Source of the DNA: Opisthocomus hoazin
Taxonomy: Eukaryota; Chordata; Aves; Opisthocomiformes; Opisthocomidae
DNA length: 64,000 nt
Direction of reading: 5' to 3'
Assembly (NCBI RefSeq): GCF_030867145.1
Contig: NC_134434.1
Span: 5,394,001-5,458,000 of the forward strand
Every line of letters starts with the position of its first letter. Position 1 is the first letter of the stretch. Shown in pieces: positions 1 to 12,050 of this stretch. The position numbers were made by a program, and so were the translations under genes. The notes beneath the pieces were generated by a model. It did not search any database and had not been told where the DNA came from. It worked only from the letters and a program-made list of their open reading frames with translations.

Positions 1-639
1 CAGCTCCACATGCCTGCCTCCCACCTGCTCTTTGAATGCCCTAAGATGCCATGGGGGAGAAAAACCCCTCAGGGCCCACTCCAAGAAGCAAATGGCCCAA
101 AACTGAGCTGAAGGATGGCATCCAACAGACCATAGAGGAGAAACCTTCCACCAAGAGCGGAGAGCTGCTGGCTGCTGGCATGCCTCAGGAGAGAACAAAT
201 AATGTGTTTGGGATGTCGCCCTGCCTTGCAAGGCGGCGTGTGCTCCTCGGGGTCCACCCAGGGAAGGCTTGGATGTGCCCAAGCGTGCCAGCAGGTCCCA
301 CCAGAGTGCCAACACTTTCCAGGGCTAGCAGCAACTTCAGCTTTGTCAGATCTGACCCTGAGAGCTTGTGCCTGCCTGGAAAACCATGGAAAAGTATTCC
401 TGCATCCTGCCTCGCCTTTGGGTATGAGGCACAGACACTGTCAACTCTCTTAACCCTGTAAAACCCTCTCATACTTTAAAAGAGAGCATTTTCAGGGCCA
501 GGCTGCAGCACTGCACCCTCCAACTTTCTCCAGTCCCCTGCAAGTGGCAAGCAACAACACGCAGGGTTTGCCCCAGTGATTTCAGCGTACCGGGGATTTT
601 TCTGGCTTCAGCAGGAGCCTCCTGTTAGAGTCTGTGCAG

Positions 640-835
640 TCTTTAATTGGAGCTGATTTACGGCATTTTTATTGCTGTAGACAGCCAGCAGTTGGCACAG
701 CAGGCAGCTTTAATATTACTTTTGCATTTTGTTATTGAATCACCAGCTTGGAAGGCAATTGCGGGGCTTTTTATAGCTGCCGCCTGCTCACGAGCAGCCT
801 GGCACCGCAGCCCCTCTCTGGTCTTTGAATAAATA
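640..835. promoter_or_regulatory. Candidate regulatory island, AT-rich
   Basis: About 195 bp of AT-rich sequence (CTTTAATTGGAGC, CTTTAATATTACTTTTGC, GTTATTGAATCACC, CTTTTTATAGC) stand out from the GC-rich surroundings and abut a CpG-dense patch at 840-960. Composition like this is common in conserved enhancers. No conservation data were available to me. Confidence 0.25.
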
Positions 836-1780
836 ACTCACCAGCTGGGCCGGCGGGAGCCGTCCCGGTCATCTGTCAGCGGACCCAAGTGCCGGGGCAT
901 GAGTGTGTCTGACCCCGGCAGGATGGGGAGCCATTCGTCCCGCTCGGTGGCTTCAGCAGCATGGCCACATTTCAGCCACTGCTCTGGGGCCTGTTGGTGG
1001 CTTTTCTGCCCCGTAAGGCTGGCCTCGAGGTTTTTGCCTGGAGGTGTTTGACGTGGATGTGCAAGTGTTTCTCCCAGGGTGCAAACCACAGCTTGTGCTG
1101 TGGAACAGCAGATATGGTCCAGGACGGACCTGCTGCCTGCCTCGGGCGCGTCCCAGTGCCCCCAGCACAGAGGCAGGGGCAGAGGAGCATGTCCCAGTTG
1201 CTGTCACCCTCCTGCATCCAGCAGACTGTGACAGGCCCAGTGACTGTAGGACATGTCTCTTCTCTTGCAGCTCGCCCTTTCCGTTCATGCTGATACATCG
1301 CTTCTTGGTCTCACAGGCATAAAGGATCTCTGCCCTGGTCCAGTTTATCTCTGAGCAAGGGGCATGACAGTATGTCTGAAAGGGAGGAGGGTGGGCTCCT
1401 CCTCTCATTATCAATTATCCCACGCAGTTTGTTTTATCCTATTACATTCAAAGGAGCCAGTGGGTCTTTACAAGCCTCCTCTATGGCTATTTATCTTTGA
1501 CTTCAAAGCAGGAGGGTCAGGCCTCATGGACACCAGCTTCCTGATGCTGGTTAACAGCCAGCTGGAGAAACCCTCTCCCCTAGAAACCCAGCAGCTAAGC
1601 CCAGTGCATACGGGCTGGGAGATAAATTATTCCTGGGGGATGTTCCTGCAAAGGGAAGCAGTCAGTGATCCTCCTGTCAGGTCCACATTGCCGGCTCTGT
1701 TGGGATATGCTGCACGGAGAGTTCCCATCATGGCCCTGGCAGCTGGGCTTGCCCTGGGATGTTAGCCCACAGCCACCATC

Positions 1781-1870
1781 TAATTCAATTTAATTGAATC
1801 CAATTTAATGATTGACTGAACCCTGATGGCTTAATTAGCAAGCCAATACTCAGCTATCAGCTGGTCATTG
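1781..1870. promoter_or_regulatory. Candidate regulatory island, TAAT-core cluster
   Basis: TAAT/ATTA cores occur repeatedly within about 60 bp. They include the inverted repeat ATTCAAT-TTA-ATTGAAT (1783-1799), CAATTTAATGATTG and CTTAATTAGC. These are typical homeodomain core sites. The function is inferred from motif density only. Confidence 0.3.
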
Positions 1871-2660
1871 AGTTTGTAACTCATGTGCCAACCCCTTCCC
1901 TGGGCTGGGGAGGAGGAATGGGGGGATCAATCTCTGCTGAGTCCCAGCAAACAAGCTCCCTTGGGCGAGTGAGGATGAGGAGGGTGAGGAGCAGTTAACG
2001 CCTGGCACAGCCCACATAGCACATTAGCTTGCGGCACCCAGCTCTGTTGTCAGATGGGTGCCAGCGCTTCCCTTGATGCCAAGGAGAAAATGAGCTTGCA
2101 TATCCCTGTTAAGGTCAGGGTGCTCACCCGTCTGTGGCACTGGTGCTGGCCTGAGCACTGGGATCCCACCAGCAGCGCCTAGACCCCACCAGCCACTGTG
2201 CTGGAGTAGCTTGTCCCCAGGTCACAGCCCTGGGGGATGATGGGGCAGAGGGGTGAAGGTGTCCTCAGCTGGCAGATGGGGACCTGAAGCAGCGTGCCTG
2301 GGCTGGGTGGGGAAAGCTTCAGTCTCCCCTACACACCATGGGCAACCTCAGCATAGGCGCAGGGCTGGAGCAGAGCACTGAAGGCACTTGCCTATCCCAG
2401 CAGGGACAGCTCAGACATGGGATGACTTTTAAAATACCTTCATTGCTTGTTCACACCCTGTGAATGGTGCTGTTTGGAGCTCTGCAGGCAGAAAATATGG
2501 GTACTGCATAGGAAGTGTGGGAGACAACAACAGCAAAGAGCTTGAAGCTCTTGGGTTCCACAGAAATGGCTGCCAGAGGTACAAAAAAACCTTTCTTACC
2601 TCATGACATCAGGACTTGAAAGGGCAGAGTATTATGGCAAGCAGGGTACTTCCATCACGG

Positions 2661-2780
2661 TCATCTCTCCATTCCCATGAGCATCACCCTGTTCCCATGG
2701 TTACCTCCCCATTCCTGTGATCATCTCCCCATTCCCATTTTCACTGCCCCATTCCCATGATCACCGCCCTGCTCCCGTGC
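2661..2780. repeat. Six-copy 20-bp tandem repeat
   Basis: Units start at 2661, 2681, 2701, 2721, 2741 and 2761, all exactly 20 bp and all in register. The consensus is approximately TCATCTCCCCATTCCCATGA. The copies differ from each other at several positions but have no length changes. Confidence 0.92.
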
Positions 2781-5700
2781 AGGCAGCGTTCCCATTTCCC
2801 ACTCAGTGTGGGTGCAGCCCACGTCAGGACCATGGAGAAACCAGGGACTAACACACACGCCTCGATAATTGCTCCCAGCTCCCAGACACAGAGGATGGCC
2901 GAGCACCATAGTGATGATGCTTGGTAGAGCCTTAGGAGGAAGATAAAGGTGATTTGCAAATGATTCAATGATTTTGTTTTTAATTGGACTTGTGCCTTTT
3001 CTTATCTCTTTAAGATGGATGAGATTGGTCTGAGCATCTGAAAAGGTTGTTTGTAAAACAAACAAGCAGGCTATTAATTATCATGGATGTTAACCTTGGT
3101 CTTCTTTGACTTTGCTGGAAGGCACCATAGGAAGGTCGGCTCTTGCTAAAGGATGAACCCTGTTGGGTTCAGTTAACCAGGTGCAGCTCCTGGTGCAGGT
3201 AGTCACACATCAGCACAGGAGCGGTTGCAACCACCTTCACTTAACTGTCCGCAGCCTGACTGAAGAGAGTCCACATACCCCAGTTGCATCAGTTTAATGA
3301 ACCTATCAAGCAAACGAATTTAAGGCAATCTGGAGACGCAGCCGCTGCAACCTCCCCCACCTCCACCGAAGGATCTTAGCACTGAATATTTAACGGAGAC
3401 TTCCTTCCTCCACATGTATTTGCACCCTGGGGTTTAAAGAGGCTGAAATGAATCCTCATGTCTTTTAGTAGCTCAAATTTTTGTCATTAGTCTATTTATT
3501 TATTATGTCTTAGTTGTAATTTTATATGTGTGTTGTTATTCAGTCACCAACAGATCTCAGCACTGGGTGGAAACTAAACCTAATTCTCAGAAAAATAAAA
3601 TACTCTTTTATTGCATTATTTTCTACTTGACCAACCTGCTGCTGCTGTGCCTGCAGGGCAGAGAGTCGGGGGATTTTTCAATGTAAAATCATAAGCACCG
3701 AGGCAGAGTGCTCACACAGGGGCTGTGTTTAAATAGTGCTGAGCAATGATGGTTTTGCATGGTGCAAACACCACCAAAGGGGATGAAACAGCACAGAAGA
3801 GATGAGCAGAGCTTCAAGTTGAAGGAAATCCCTTCATTTCAGCCCTGCAGTAGGGAAATGATAAGTCCCCAGCAACAAATACCGAGGCCACCGCACTCAG
3901 GGGACACTCCTAACCCTGGTGCACTAGCTGGGGGGATGGCTGGGGGGGAGCAAAGCCACTATTTCAGGGCGTATAAAGCCCCCACCATCCCCAGCTTGAG
4001 CACACGTGGGATAACCATGTCATCAGCATGTCTGTGCAATTACCAGAGCTATTTCCAATGGCGGCAGCCCATGCTGCAGGGGACGGGGCTATCGATTTGC
4101 AACAGGAGATGCAGCCAATGGGGGGTTTTAATATACACATCCTTGTCAGGAATTTTATTTTTCCATAGGTCTCTTTATCCTCCCTCCTCCCTTTCAATTG
4201 AAGTTTTCTGTCAGGGTCCCAAAAGAGGCCAGCCCTCACCCCCAGCCGAACGTATGCGGGACCTGTAATGAGTTAGGGCTGAATTCCTGCCAGCCCTTCT
4301 GGTAACGTTTAAAGAGGACGCTGGCGGCTGTCCAAACCCCAAGCGCTGCGGAGGAAAGAAAGGCAGCGCTTGACGGGAGTTAAGATATTGCAGGATGTCT
4401 GTGAGACAAACCCATTCAGGGTAATATTGCAACCCACGGTAGCAAGGTAATCCATAAACAGCGAAAGGCTGATGAGCTCCCTTGTAGCCAAAGGACTCCT
4501 CGATGCGTAGGAGACAGAATGCAATTCATTTGTTTCCAATATTTAAAAATGCGCTTTCTTGAAGGCATCTGGTGGAGGGAGAGATTTCAAGTCCTCTTGT
4601 GTATTTCTTTTTTTTATTTGAGGGGGAAAACAGCCCTTTTGTGGAAAGCCTTATGTAGCAACAGACCAGCTGTGGCCGGGCAGCTCCTGTTCAGCAGAAG
4701 ATGGTTTCACATCTCCATGTTCCCAGCCCAGGTTTTCCAAAGGAAGCAGCTAGAAGTGCTGCAAAAGAGTGGGTTTCCAGCAGCCCCCCAAGCTTGGTCC
4801 ACATGGGGTCCCGCTGCTTGCGCTGCCTGCGTGGGACTGGCCTAGCCAAGTCCGAGCGGCTGCCCCACGAGCACCTCATTCAGCGGCACGGTGTCTCGCC
4901 CTGCACCCATCCGTGTCCCCAGCGGGCAGCGATGGGAGGAGGGTGGGGGCTGGCTGCTTTGCAGAGCGGTCAGGGCATGGTCCCTCAAACCACCTGAGTT
5001 TTGGGCAGCTGGGGAGAAGCCAGGTTGATTTTTAGGAGAGCTGGGGAATGGCAGCAGTCTGAGTTCCCGCTTGGCCGCCTGCCTCAAAATCAGGGCTCCC
5101 GGGCTCAGCACCACAGGGACGGGGATGCGCTGGCGATCATGGGGCTCCAGGAGAGGGGGTGTAAAGGAACCCCATGGACCTCCCCAGCTGCAGCTGCAGG
5201 AACAGATTGCAACTGCATCTCTTCATAGCACTGCAACTCCTCTGGGAGAAATCCTGGTTTATTTGGTGAGGGCTCGGCCCTACGTTAGAGCCCATGGCCA
5301 GGCCACCACCATGGTCACAATGTCACCATATCTGAAGCAGCACATACTGGTGTGGCTGCTGCAGCTTCTTGCCTGCCTTTCTTTCCTCTGCGTGTGCCTT
5401 CCCGAAGGCTTCTTTCTCTGCCTGCCCATGTGCTCCCGGCATGCATGGTGCAGGGCGTGTGAGGGTGTAAGGGCGATGCAGCAGCACGATTCACCACTCC
5501 ACATCTCTATGAAACAGCAAGTAAAGCTTTCCCCAGCTCAAGGACAACTGCAGGTTATCCAACACCTAACACAGGGTTCACGTGTATCTCCCTAAGCAGG
5601 GGAGAACATGGTCCCCCTGTTTTTCCGTCCTGTCAAAGGTGCCCACTCTGCCATGCTCCCTGGACTGGGCAGCTCCTCCTTGCGGACACTGGGCAGTGGG

Positions 5701-8700
5701 GACTCCAGGAAGCCAGTTCGGCAGCACCTGGGTGCCCGTGTGCTACCTCGGTGTCTCACACCTCCTCCCCCAGCCTCTCCTCCCAGGAATGCTGTGAATG
5801 CAAAAGCTGACAGCTGCCCAAACCAGCTTTTACCCTTATATAGTATCTGCTTACACTCTTCCCTCCCGAAAGCCTGGCTGGAAAAGCCTGATGGCAGTGT
5901 GGGAAGATAAAGGGCCACTGACAGAACTGGGATAAATATTTGTCATTTTCCATCACTTTGTAAGAGCAGGCATCAAGGATCACAGGCAACCTGCAATTAA
6001 ACCGGATTCCAATCTGATTAACTGCGGCTCTGCTGACTTAACCCTTCTGCGCCCACCCACCCGCCGAGCCAGCATGGTGCCACCAGCACCGGAGGGGTTA
6101 ACACTCGTACATCCAGGCAGCAAACTGTCACCAGGGATTAACTGCAAGTCCGAAGGCTTCCTGGGGTGCTCCACCGGTAGCAAGGACTGGATCCAAACAG
6201 CAGGTGACAGCTGGAAGCTGGGAGGTGTCCTTGAGCGAAGCCCCTTTGCAGGCACGCTGCTGGCTGGTTCTTCTCCGCCGGCACTGGGGAGCTGCTGTCC
6301 CGAGAGGGATCTTCCATCCGGGCTGAGCCCTTTGCTCCCGGCATCACTTCTGGGGGCACTGGTGCGTGTTGGTAATGCCCATCCCAATAAACAGCTCAGC
6401 AGAAGCCCAGCCGCAGAGCCGTGCTTTCCTGTGCACTCACCCCAACCTGTTGGCTTGCCCCGTGTCCCTGGAGGCTGGACACAAGCCGGGCTGCAAAGCC
6501 GCACGCTCCCTCTGCCCCGTCAGTGCAGGGCCCACGGCTGGCAGCTCCTGTGCCCGGCCAGCCCCATGCAACTTCTCCGGTCTCTCCAACATGGGCTGCT
6601 GGGCCCCAGTTCCCACTGGCTTTTACTGGGCCGGTCCCCACTTTGCAAATGCTGCTGTGACCAAAAGTGTCCCTGCAGCAGAAACACTTGTTCCCATGCC
6701 AGGCAGCATCCCTGGCTGAAAAATATATGAGAAAGGGCACGGACCCGGCCAGAGTGAAGCCACGTAGTTTGGTCCTAGCAGAGTTGTCTGGCCGCTGCCA
6801 CCCTGGCCACTCCATGGCCCAGAGCACCCACCTCCAGCTCTCTGCCAGCTCAGAAAAGTTGTTCACATTTCCACCCTTCCCTTCATAGGCACAAAAATTT
6901 AAATTTCCTCTGTTTTTCACACCCCTGGGTCTCTTGTTCTCTAAAACATCCTCACTCTTACTTAAGAATAACCAAAACCTGCACGTGTAGCGGGAGGAAC
7001 ATGTGCAGGCAGGCTGGACCACACAAAACCATGCACGGGAGCTGTGTGCAAATGCGTGTGTTAATTCACAATCATACACCCCCCCCCTCCTTTTCTCTGC
7101 TTTGCTGGAGGTGCTTTCTCCGCTCGAGGAACGATACACCCGTTGTGGCTGGATTAGATGTAACCCGCTTTTAAAGACGTGTTTCATTTCTCCCCTCCCT
7201 GGTTGCACTACAGGTGTTTTGTGCCTGATCTCCACATTCCTGACATGCCTGAAATTCCCTGACGATTAACCTCAGCTCCGAATTTCCTGGATTTATAACA
7301 TTTGGGTTTAGGTTAAGAGCAATGACCTTTTAATATTATTCACCCCAAACTACTGATATCTGAGCTCCCCCATAACTCCAACCTCATACCATTTTTTGCA
7401 TGTCACACAAATATTTGTTACGCCTGCCAAAGCAGCTTCAAGAGTTTCAGCTCTGTTTCTATTCAAACTCATCTGATGGCCCAGGCCGAGGTAACGCTGA
7501 AAAGACTGGCTTTAATTAGAAGTCTCCCCCTCTCACACACGCACGCTCTGCAGCTTGGTGGGGCGCAGACCTGAAGCGCATCCGAGCATCCTCCAGCTCC
7601 CCACCCAGCGCTCCGACCTCTCGTCCCATGGCCATGAGCTCTCTCGCATCGGCACCCTGCGCCTTTCGTGGAGGACGATTCTGCATCGCTTGTGCCCTTC
7701 CCCAGGCGCCTGCTGGGCCGACTCCCAGCCATCAGCTCTTTCCTTCCCAGCACTGAAGAAGTCCCTTAAATATTTTTAAGCTGCTGAGCTGTGGTGCAGA
7801 GCTGTTCTGCCCGTGACAAATACCCGTCTAGGGGCCATGTGGTGAGCGGGTGTAAAGCAGTGCAGCTCCGGAGGCTGTGCTGGGGGATGTTGCTTTATGT
7901 CAGCTGAAAATCTGGCCTCTGCTGCTTGAAGAAGTTGTGTTTCCTGGTAAAAACTGCAGGGCAAGTGGATAATGGGTAGAAACCTGAAAAGCCCTTGAAG
8001 GCAAACACCCATGTGTGTGTTTCACAGTGTGGTTCAGCTCGGATCCTGCTCTGGGCCGGAGAGGGTCCAGTGGCTCCTTGCCACCGGTGCCCATGGGGGA
8101 TGAAGGATGTGGAGTGGTCCAAGCAGCAGTGAAGGGAAAGGCTGCCCTGCTGGCATGGGAGCCAAACTCTACTTCAACCCTGGGATGGGACCACACAGCC
8201 GAGTCCTGCCCTTATCCCAAACCAGGAGCAACTGCCCTGCTCTCGGATGGGCTGCCTGGGTGGAAAATCAATGGGATCGAGCCAGGGCTGAGTCACGGCA
8301 CAGCGTTACCTGCCCCACGCCCTGCCCCTGCTCGCTCAGCGGTTTCCTATCGGCCCCGGCATCGCTTCGCCTTTGAGGGAGCTGCTGGAGATAAACGGCG
8401 CTCAGCAAGTCTGAGCAGCCGCCCCTGCGCTGGCAACGCAGGCAGCCCTGCCTGCAGCCCAGCTTCCCCTGACCTGCTGGGGGATGACCTGTGCTGAGGA
8501 CATGCTGGAGGGTCGCAGGCGAGAAGGAGGAGGTGCTGGTGTGCAGACCCAGCAGTCCTGTGCAAGACCTAACCTGGAGATGCGCAGCCACTGCAAGAGA
8601 GTGGAGAGCTGGAGGAATGGGTGCAGTGTAACTTCTGCTTTGCACCTCACCATTGCTACCATCACCTGCGGGCAGCCCAATAAGACCCCGTGTGGGTTCT

Positions 8701-10027
8701 CTGCGTATGGCCACAGGGCCTACACAGAGGGTCTGAGTAGGCTGGGAGACCGCTCGGACCAGGGAAGGACAGGATTTGCCCAAGGTCCTGTCTGCGGGCT
8801 GAGTTCTGCCCAGCCTCAAAAACAGCCCAGCTGATGCCATTGCCGGGACCAGGTGTTTCTGGTGGCTCTCACAGTCCACAGCCCCTTCTCCTGTCATCAA
8901 AAGCCTTCCCTGGGACGTAGTCCCAGTGCACAGCTGGCCCCGGGGACTGGCCTCCTGGGTGGGCAGCCGACACCTGGCAATGACCCCAGGGCTCACACGG
9001 ACCCTGGGGCTGTGAAAACTCTGTGTCCTGCTGACCAACACCACTAGGGTCAACCAGGAGAAACCACAACTGTCCTGAGTCCCCGCAGAGGCACCGTGCA
9101 GAGAGAGGTTGTTCCCCCCCCTCTCCTAACAAAATGCCCTTTGCAGAAACCAACTAGAACATGAGAAGCTGGTGAAGGTGAAAGGCTCAGATAGGAAACA
9201 TCCCTCTGTTTATTTTTACTCTGAGCTGAGGATTATTTGAATGCTTGTGGTTAGTGAGACCACCCTGGCAAGAGGGGGTCTCAGATACGCCATGCCTGAG
9301 CTTACTCTGAGCTCTCCTAGCGTCATGGTGGCCACCAGCCAGGAGCTACCTCCAGCCTTCTCCTGCTTGGCCCTCCATGAACCACACAACTTGTCTCCCC
9401 AGCTGACATCTCCGAGCTGTGCTTGGCTCCTGGGATGCGACCCTACAGTGGAGACCTGAATATCACCTGGCCCGGCTGCCTTCAACTTGGCCCAGGCTCT
9501 CAGCTGACGGTCAAGGTCTTCAGCCAGGAACCTCTCATGCACTGGTGAGATTGTTGGCCTTCTCCTGGCCAGGCTTCAGCAGGATATCACAGAGCAGATG
9601 TTTCTCAGCAGTCTGACGGTCCCACTGTGGCTGTCAATGATCCTCGGTCCCTTCTGTGCCATTTCTCCTTCTCCACCTTGGTGGCTCAGTGCTTCTCGCC
9701 TTGGTTTACAGCCATGAGAGATCTCCTCCTTCCCAGGAGCCACAGTTTGCAGCCAAGTCTGAAGTGTGAATCACTTCTCAGGCAAGCCATGGGTGACTGA
9801 ACAGGGCTGATTTCATTTGCAGGCCTTGAAACTGGCTCTCAAGCCTTCCCAGCTCTGGCAGCCAGGAGTCCAAGTCACTGGATTTGCACAGGGAGAGGAT
9901 GACAGAGGAGCATGGTTCACTCCAGCACCCCTTTGGTCCGACATCTGCAGCTGCTCACATTTACTGGCCTGGAAGATAGATGCTTTGATGACATGGCCAC
10001 AGAGGTGAAGACAAGATCTTTGGATCC

Positions 10028-10067
10028 CTGGATGTGAATATTTTCACCTGGATGTGGATATTTTCAC
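10028..10067. repeat. Two-copy 20-bp direct repeat
   Basis: CTGGATGTGAATATTTTCAC is followed at once by a copy with a single A-to-G change. Such a short, nearly identical pair suggests a recent local duplication. Confidence 0.95.
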
Positions 10068-11929
10068 CTTCCCCCCTTTGCCCTGTTACTTCCCGTCATG
10101 CATCTTCCCTCCAGTTGTGTCACGTCTCCAATTTCCAGAACAGAGCAAAATTGTCTTCTGCTAGCTCCATCCAATGGCCTTTGGCTTCTGCAGTGAAGGA
10201 GGTGGTGAACAGCAGATCCTCTCCATTTTTAGAGGGATCTCTGAGTTCTCCAGACCCCTGAGCCACCTCCAATCCAGGCTGAATGCCTCCAGTGGCATCG
10301 CTCCTTTTGCAGAAGTCAGTGCAAAGAAGCTGAAGGAGCCAATAACTAAAGCCAAGTTATCATCCGCTAAAATGGGCCGAGATCTTCTAGACAAGTCATG
10401 CTTGAGCAAGCCCTGCAAGTAACACCATCTACACCAACACTCCTGTAAGACAGGGTCTGTATGCATCCCTCAGCCCTTGTCTAGCATGTAGGGCGTTCCT
10501 GCTGTTCCTCATCCTGCAGCCCTACAAGCCAGACTCCCTCCTCCATCACCTTTGAGCCCCCGGAGTAGCCATCATCTCAAGCAGTGGCAGCTCTTAGATG
10601 GAGAAACCTTGATTTTCCATGTCTCCAGGAGATGCAGCCAGTTCTGCTGGGGCTGGGACTGAGAGGTCACACACCGTCCTCCTTGCCTGTAGCCAATGCC
10701 TTTGAAAGTGACTTTTAGGCACGCAAATGGAGGTGTCTAGAAGGAGCTTGACAAGTGTTTCCTAAACCTGCAGGTTGCCTTGCTCCCAGCCCAGCCTAAC
10801 CTGGATGAGTGGTGCTACCTGACCGGTTTCTATCCAGCTTGGCTGGTTTGGCTGTTGCCTTGCTGGTTGCTGGCAAGACAACTGTATTTTCTGGTTTTAC
10901 TTGCAGTACCTTTAATGTGGGATGAGTCTGCTGGATGATCTTTTTATACATTGTAGCTCCATACACGGCATGGGACTGGGGAAGCACATGGATCTGTGGT
11001 TGTGCAGCCGGAGAGGACCAAGACCTTCTCACCGATCACAACCACTGCTTGGGCACTGCGAACGTCCCAGTCTGGGTGGCCGTATATCCACCCTGGTAAC
11101 CCTCAAAGAGCTCCAGCAGCTCAACAGTCCTCTGCTTCCCATGGCTGGGGCATGGGATTCTCAAATAAAGGGCGTCTGTGCTGGACATGGGGGCTTGACA
11201 AGCAGGGCTCCTCAGCCTGGCCTGGGACCTCTGTGCTGGCACGGCTGAAACACACTCATCCTAATGCCAGGAAGGCAGAGCCTTGGGCTCACCCTGATAA
11301 GAGAGATCACCTCGGTCCTGGAAGTGCTGCTGTGTGGGTTTAGGTTTAAGCAGGTGTCTTACTTTAAATCACCCAGGGAATCTGCAACAAAGCCAGGGGT
11401 TGGATGCAGATCTCCTAAATCTTATTTAGTATCTTCACCACCAGGCCTGCCTTCTTCTGCCAAGTCATGTCTAGGGTCAGTGAAAGTACTAAAAAGCGAG
11501 GAACTGAACCAAAGCATCCTGACTCCTCTTACCCTCCATTTGTTTCCACTCAGTTTACTTCTCCATAAATAAAGGATTAATTGAGGCTGTTACAGTTAGC
11601 TTGAAATGACCCTGCAGCATAAATTCATGCTCCTAAACATAACCAGTTCCAGGTTAGTAATTAGTGCATTTCACTGTGCATCACAGGTGCATCCTGGGAG
11701 CTCTGAAACACGTACAGGATCATCAAGAAAAATATCTGGAAGCGATGGCATGGATTTCAGATAACTCTCTGGCTTGAAAACCCAATTGGATTATTGCTGT
11801 TTGCCTCATTGGAAGTATTCTCTTACCAGAAAGACTTTGGGGATTGTGGCAAAATCCTCAAATTTTGTCTCCTACCTCAGAAGTGAGGGCTCCCCATAAT
11901 TCCTGTATCACAGGGCTGGCTGGACCCAT

Positions 11930-12050
11930 TCTGGTATGAGCATGGACAAGTCACTTCATTGTCCCATGACTCATTTTCTCCTCTAAAATGGCAGCGGTGT
12001 TTCCATGCCTTGGAGGGGTGATGAATATTTGCACAGAGCTTTGGTGTTCT
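11930..12050 (+). mobile_element. Ancient MIR/CORE-SINE-like fragment
   Basis: GGACAAGTCACTTCATTGTC, CTCATTTTCTCCTCTAAAATG and the following GAGGGGTGATGAATATTTG part follow the order of the MIR consensus (gggcaagtcacttaacc, cctcagtttcctcatctgtaaaatgg, then the agggttgttgtgagg region). Bird genomes keep a small number of such old amniote SINEs. The call is from remembered consensus only. Confidence 0.5.

Noticed and set aside
6396..7235. 279-codon minus-strand frame
   Set aside because: No domain or motif, and overlapping frames of similar length on both strands indicate a GC-driven lack of stops.
8268..9053. 261-codon minus-strand frame
   Set aside because: Same reasons: low-information composition with no homology that I recognise.
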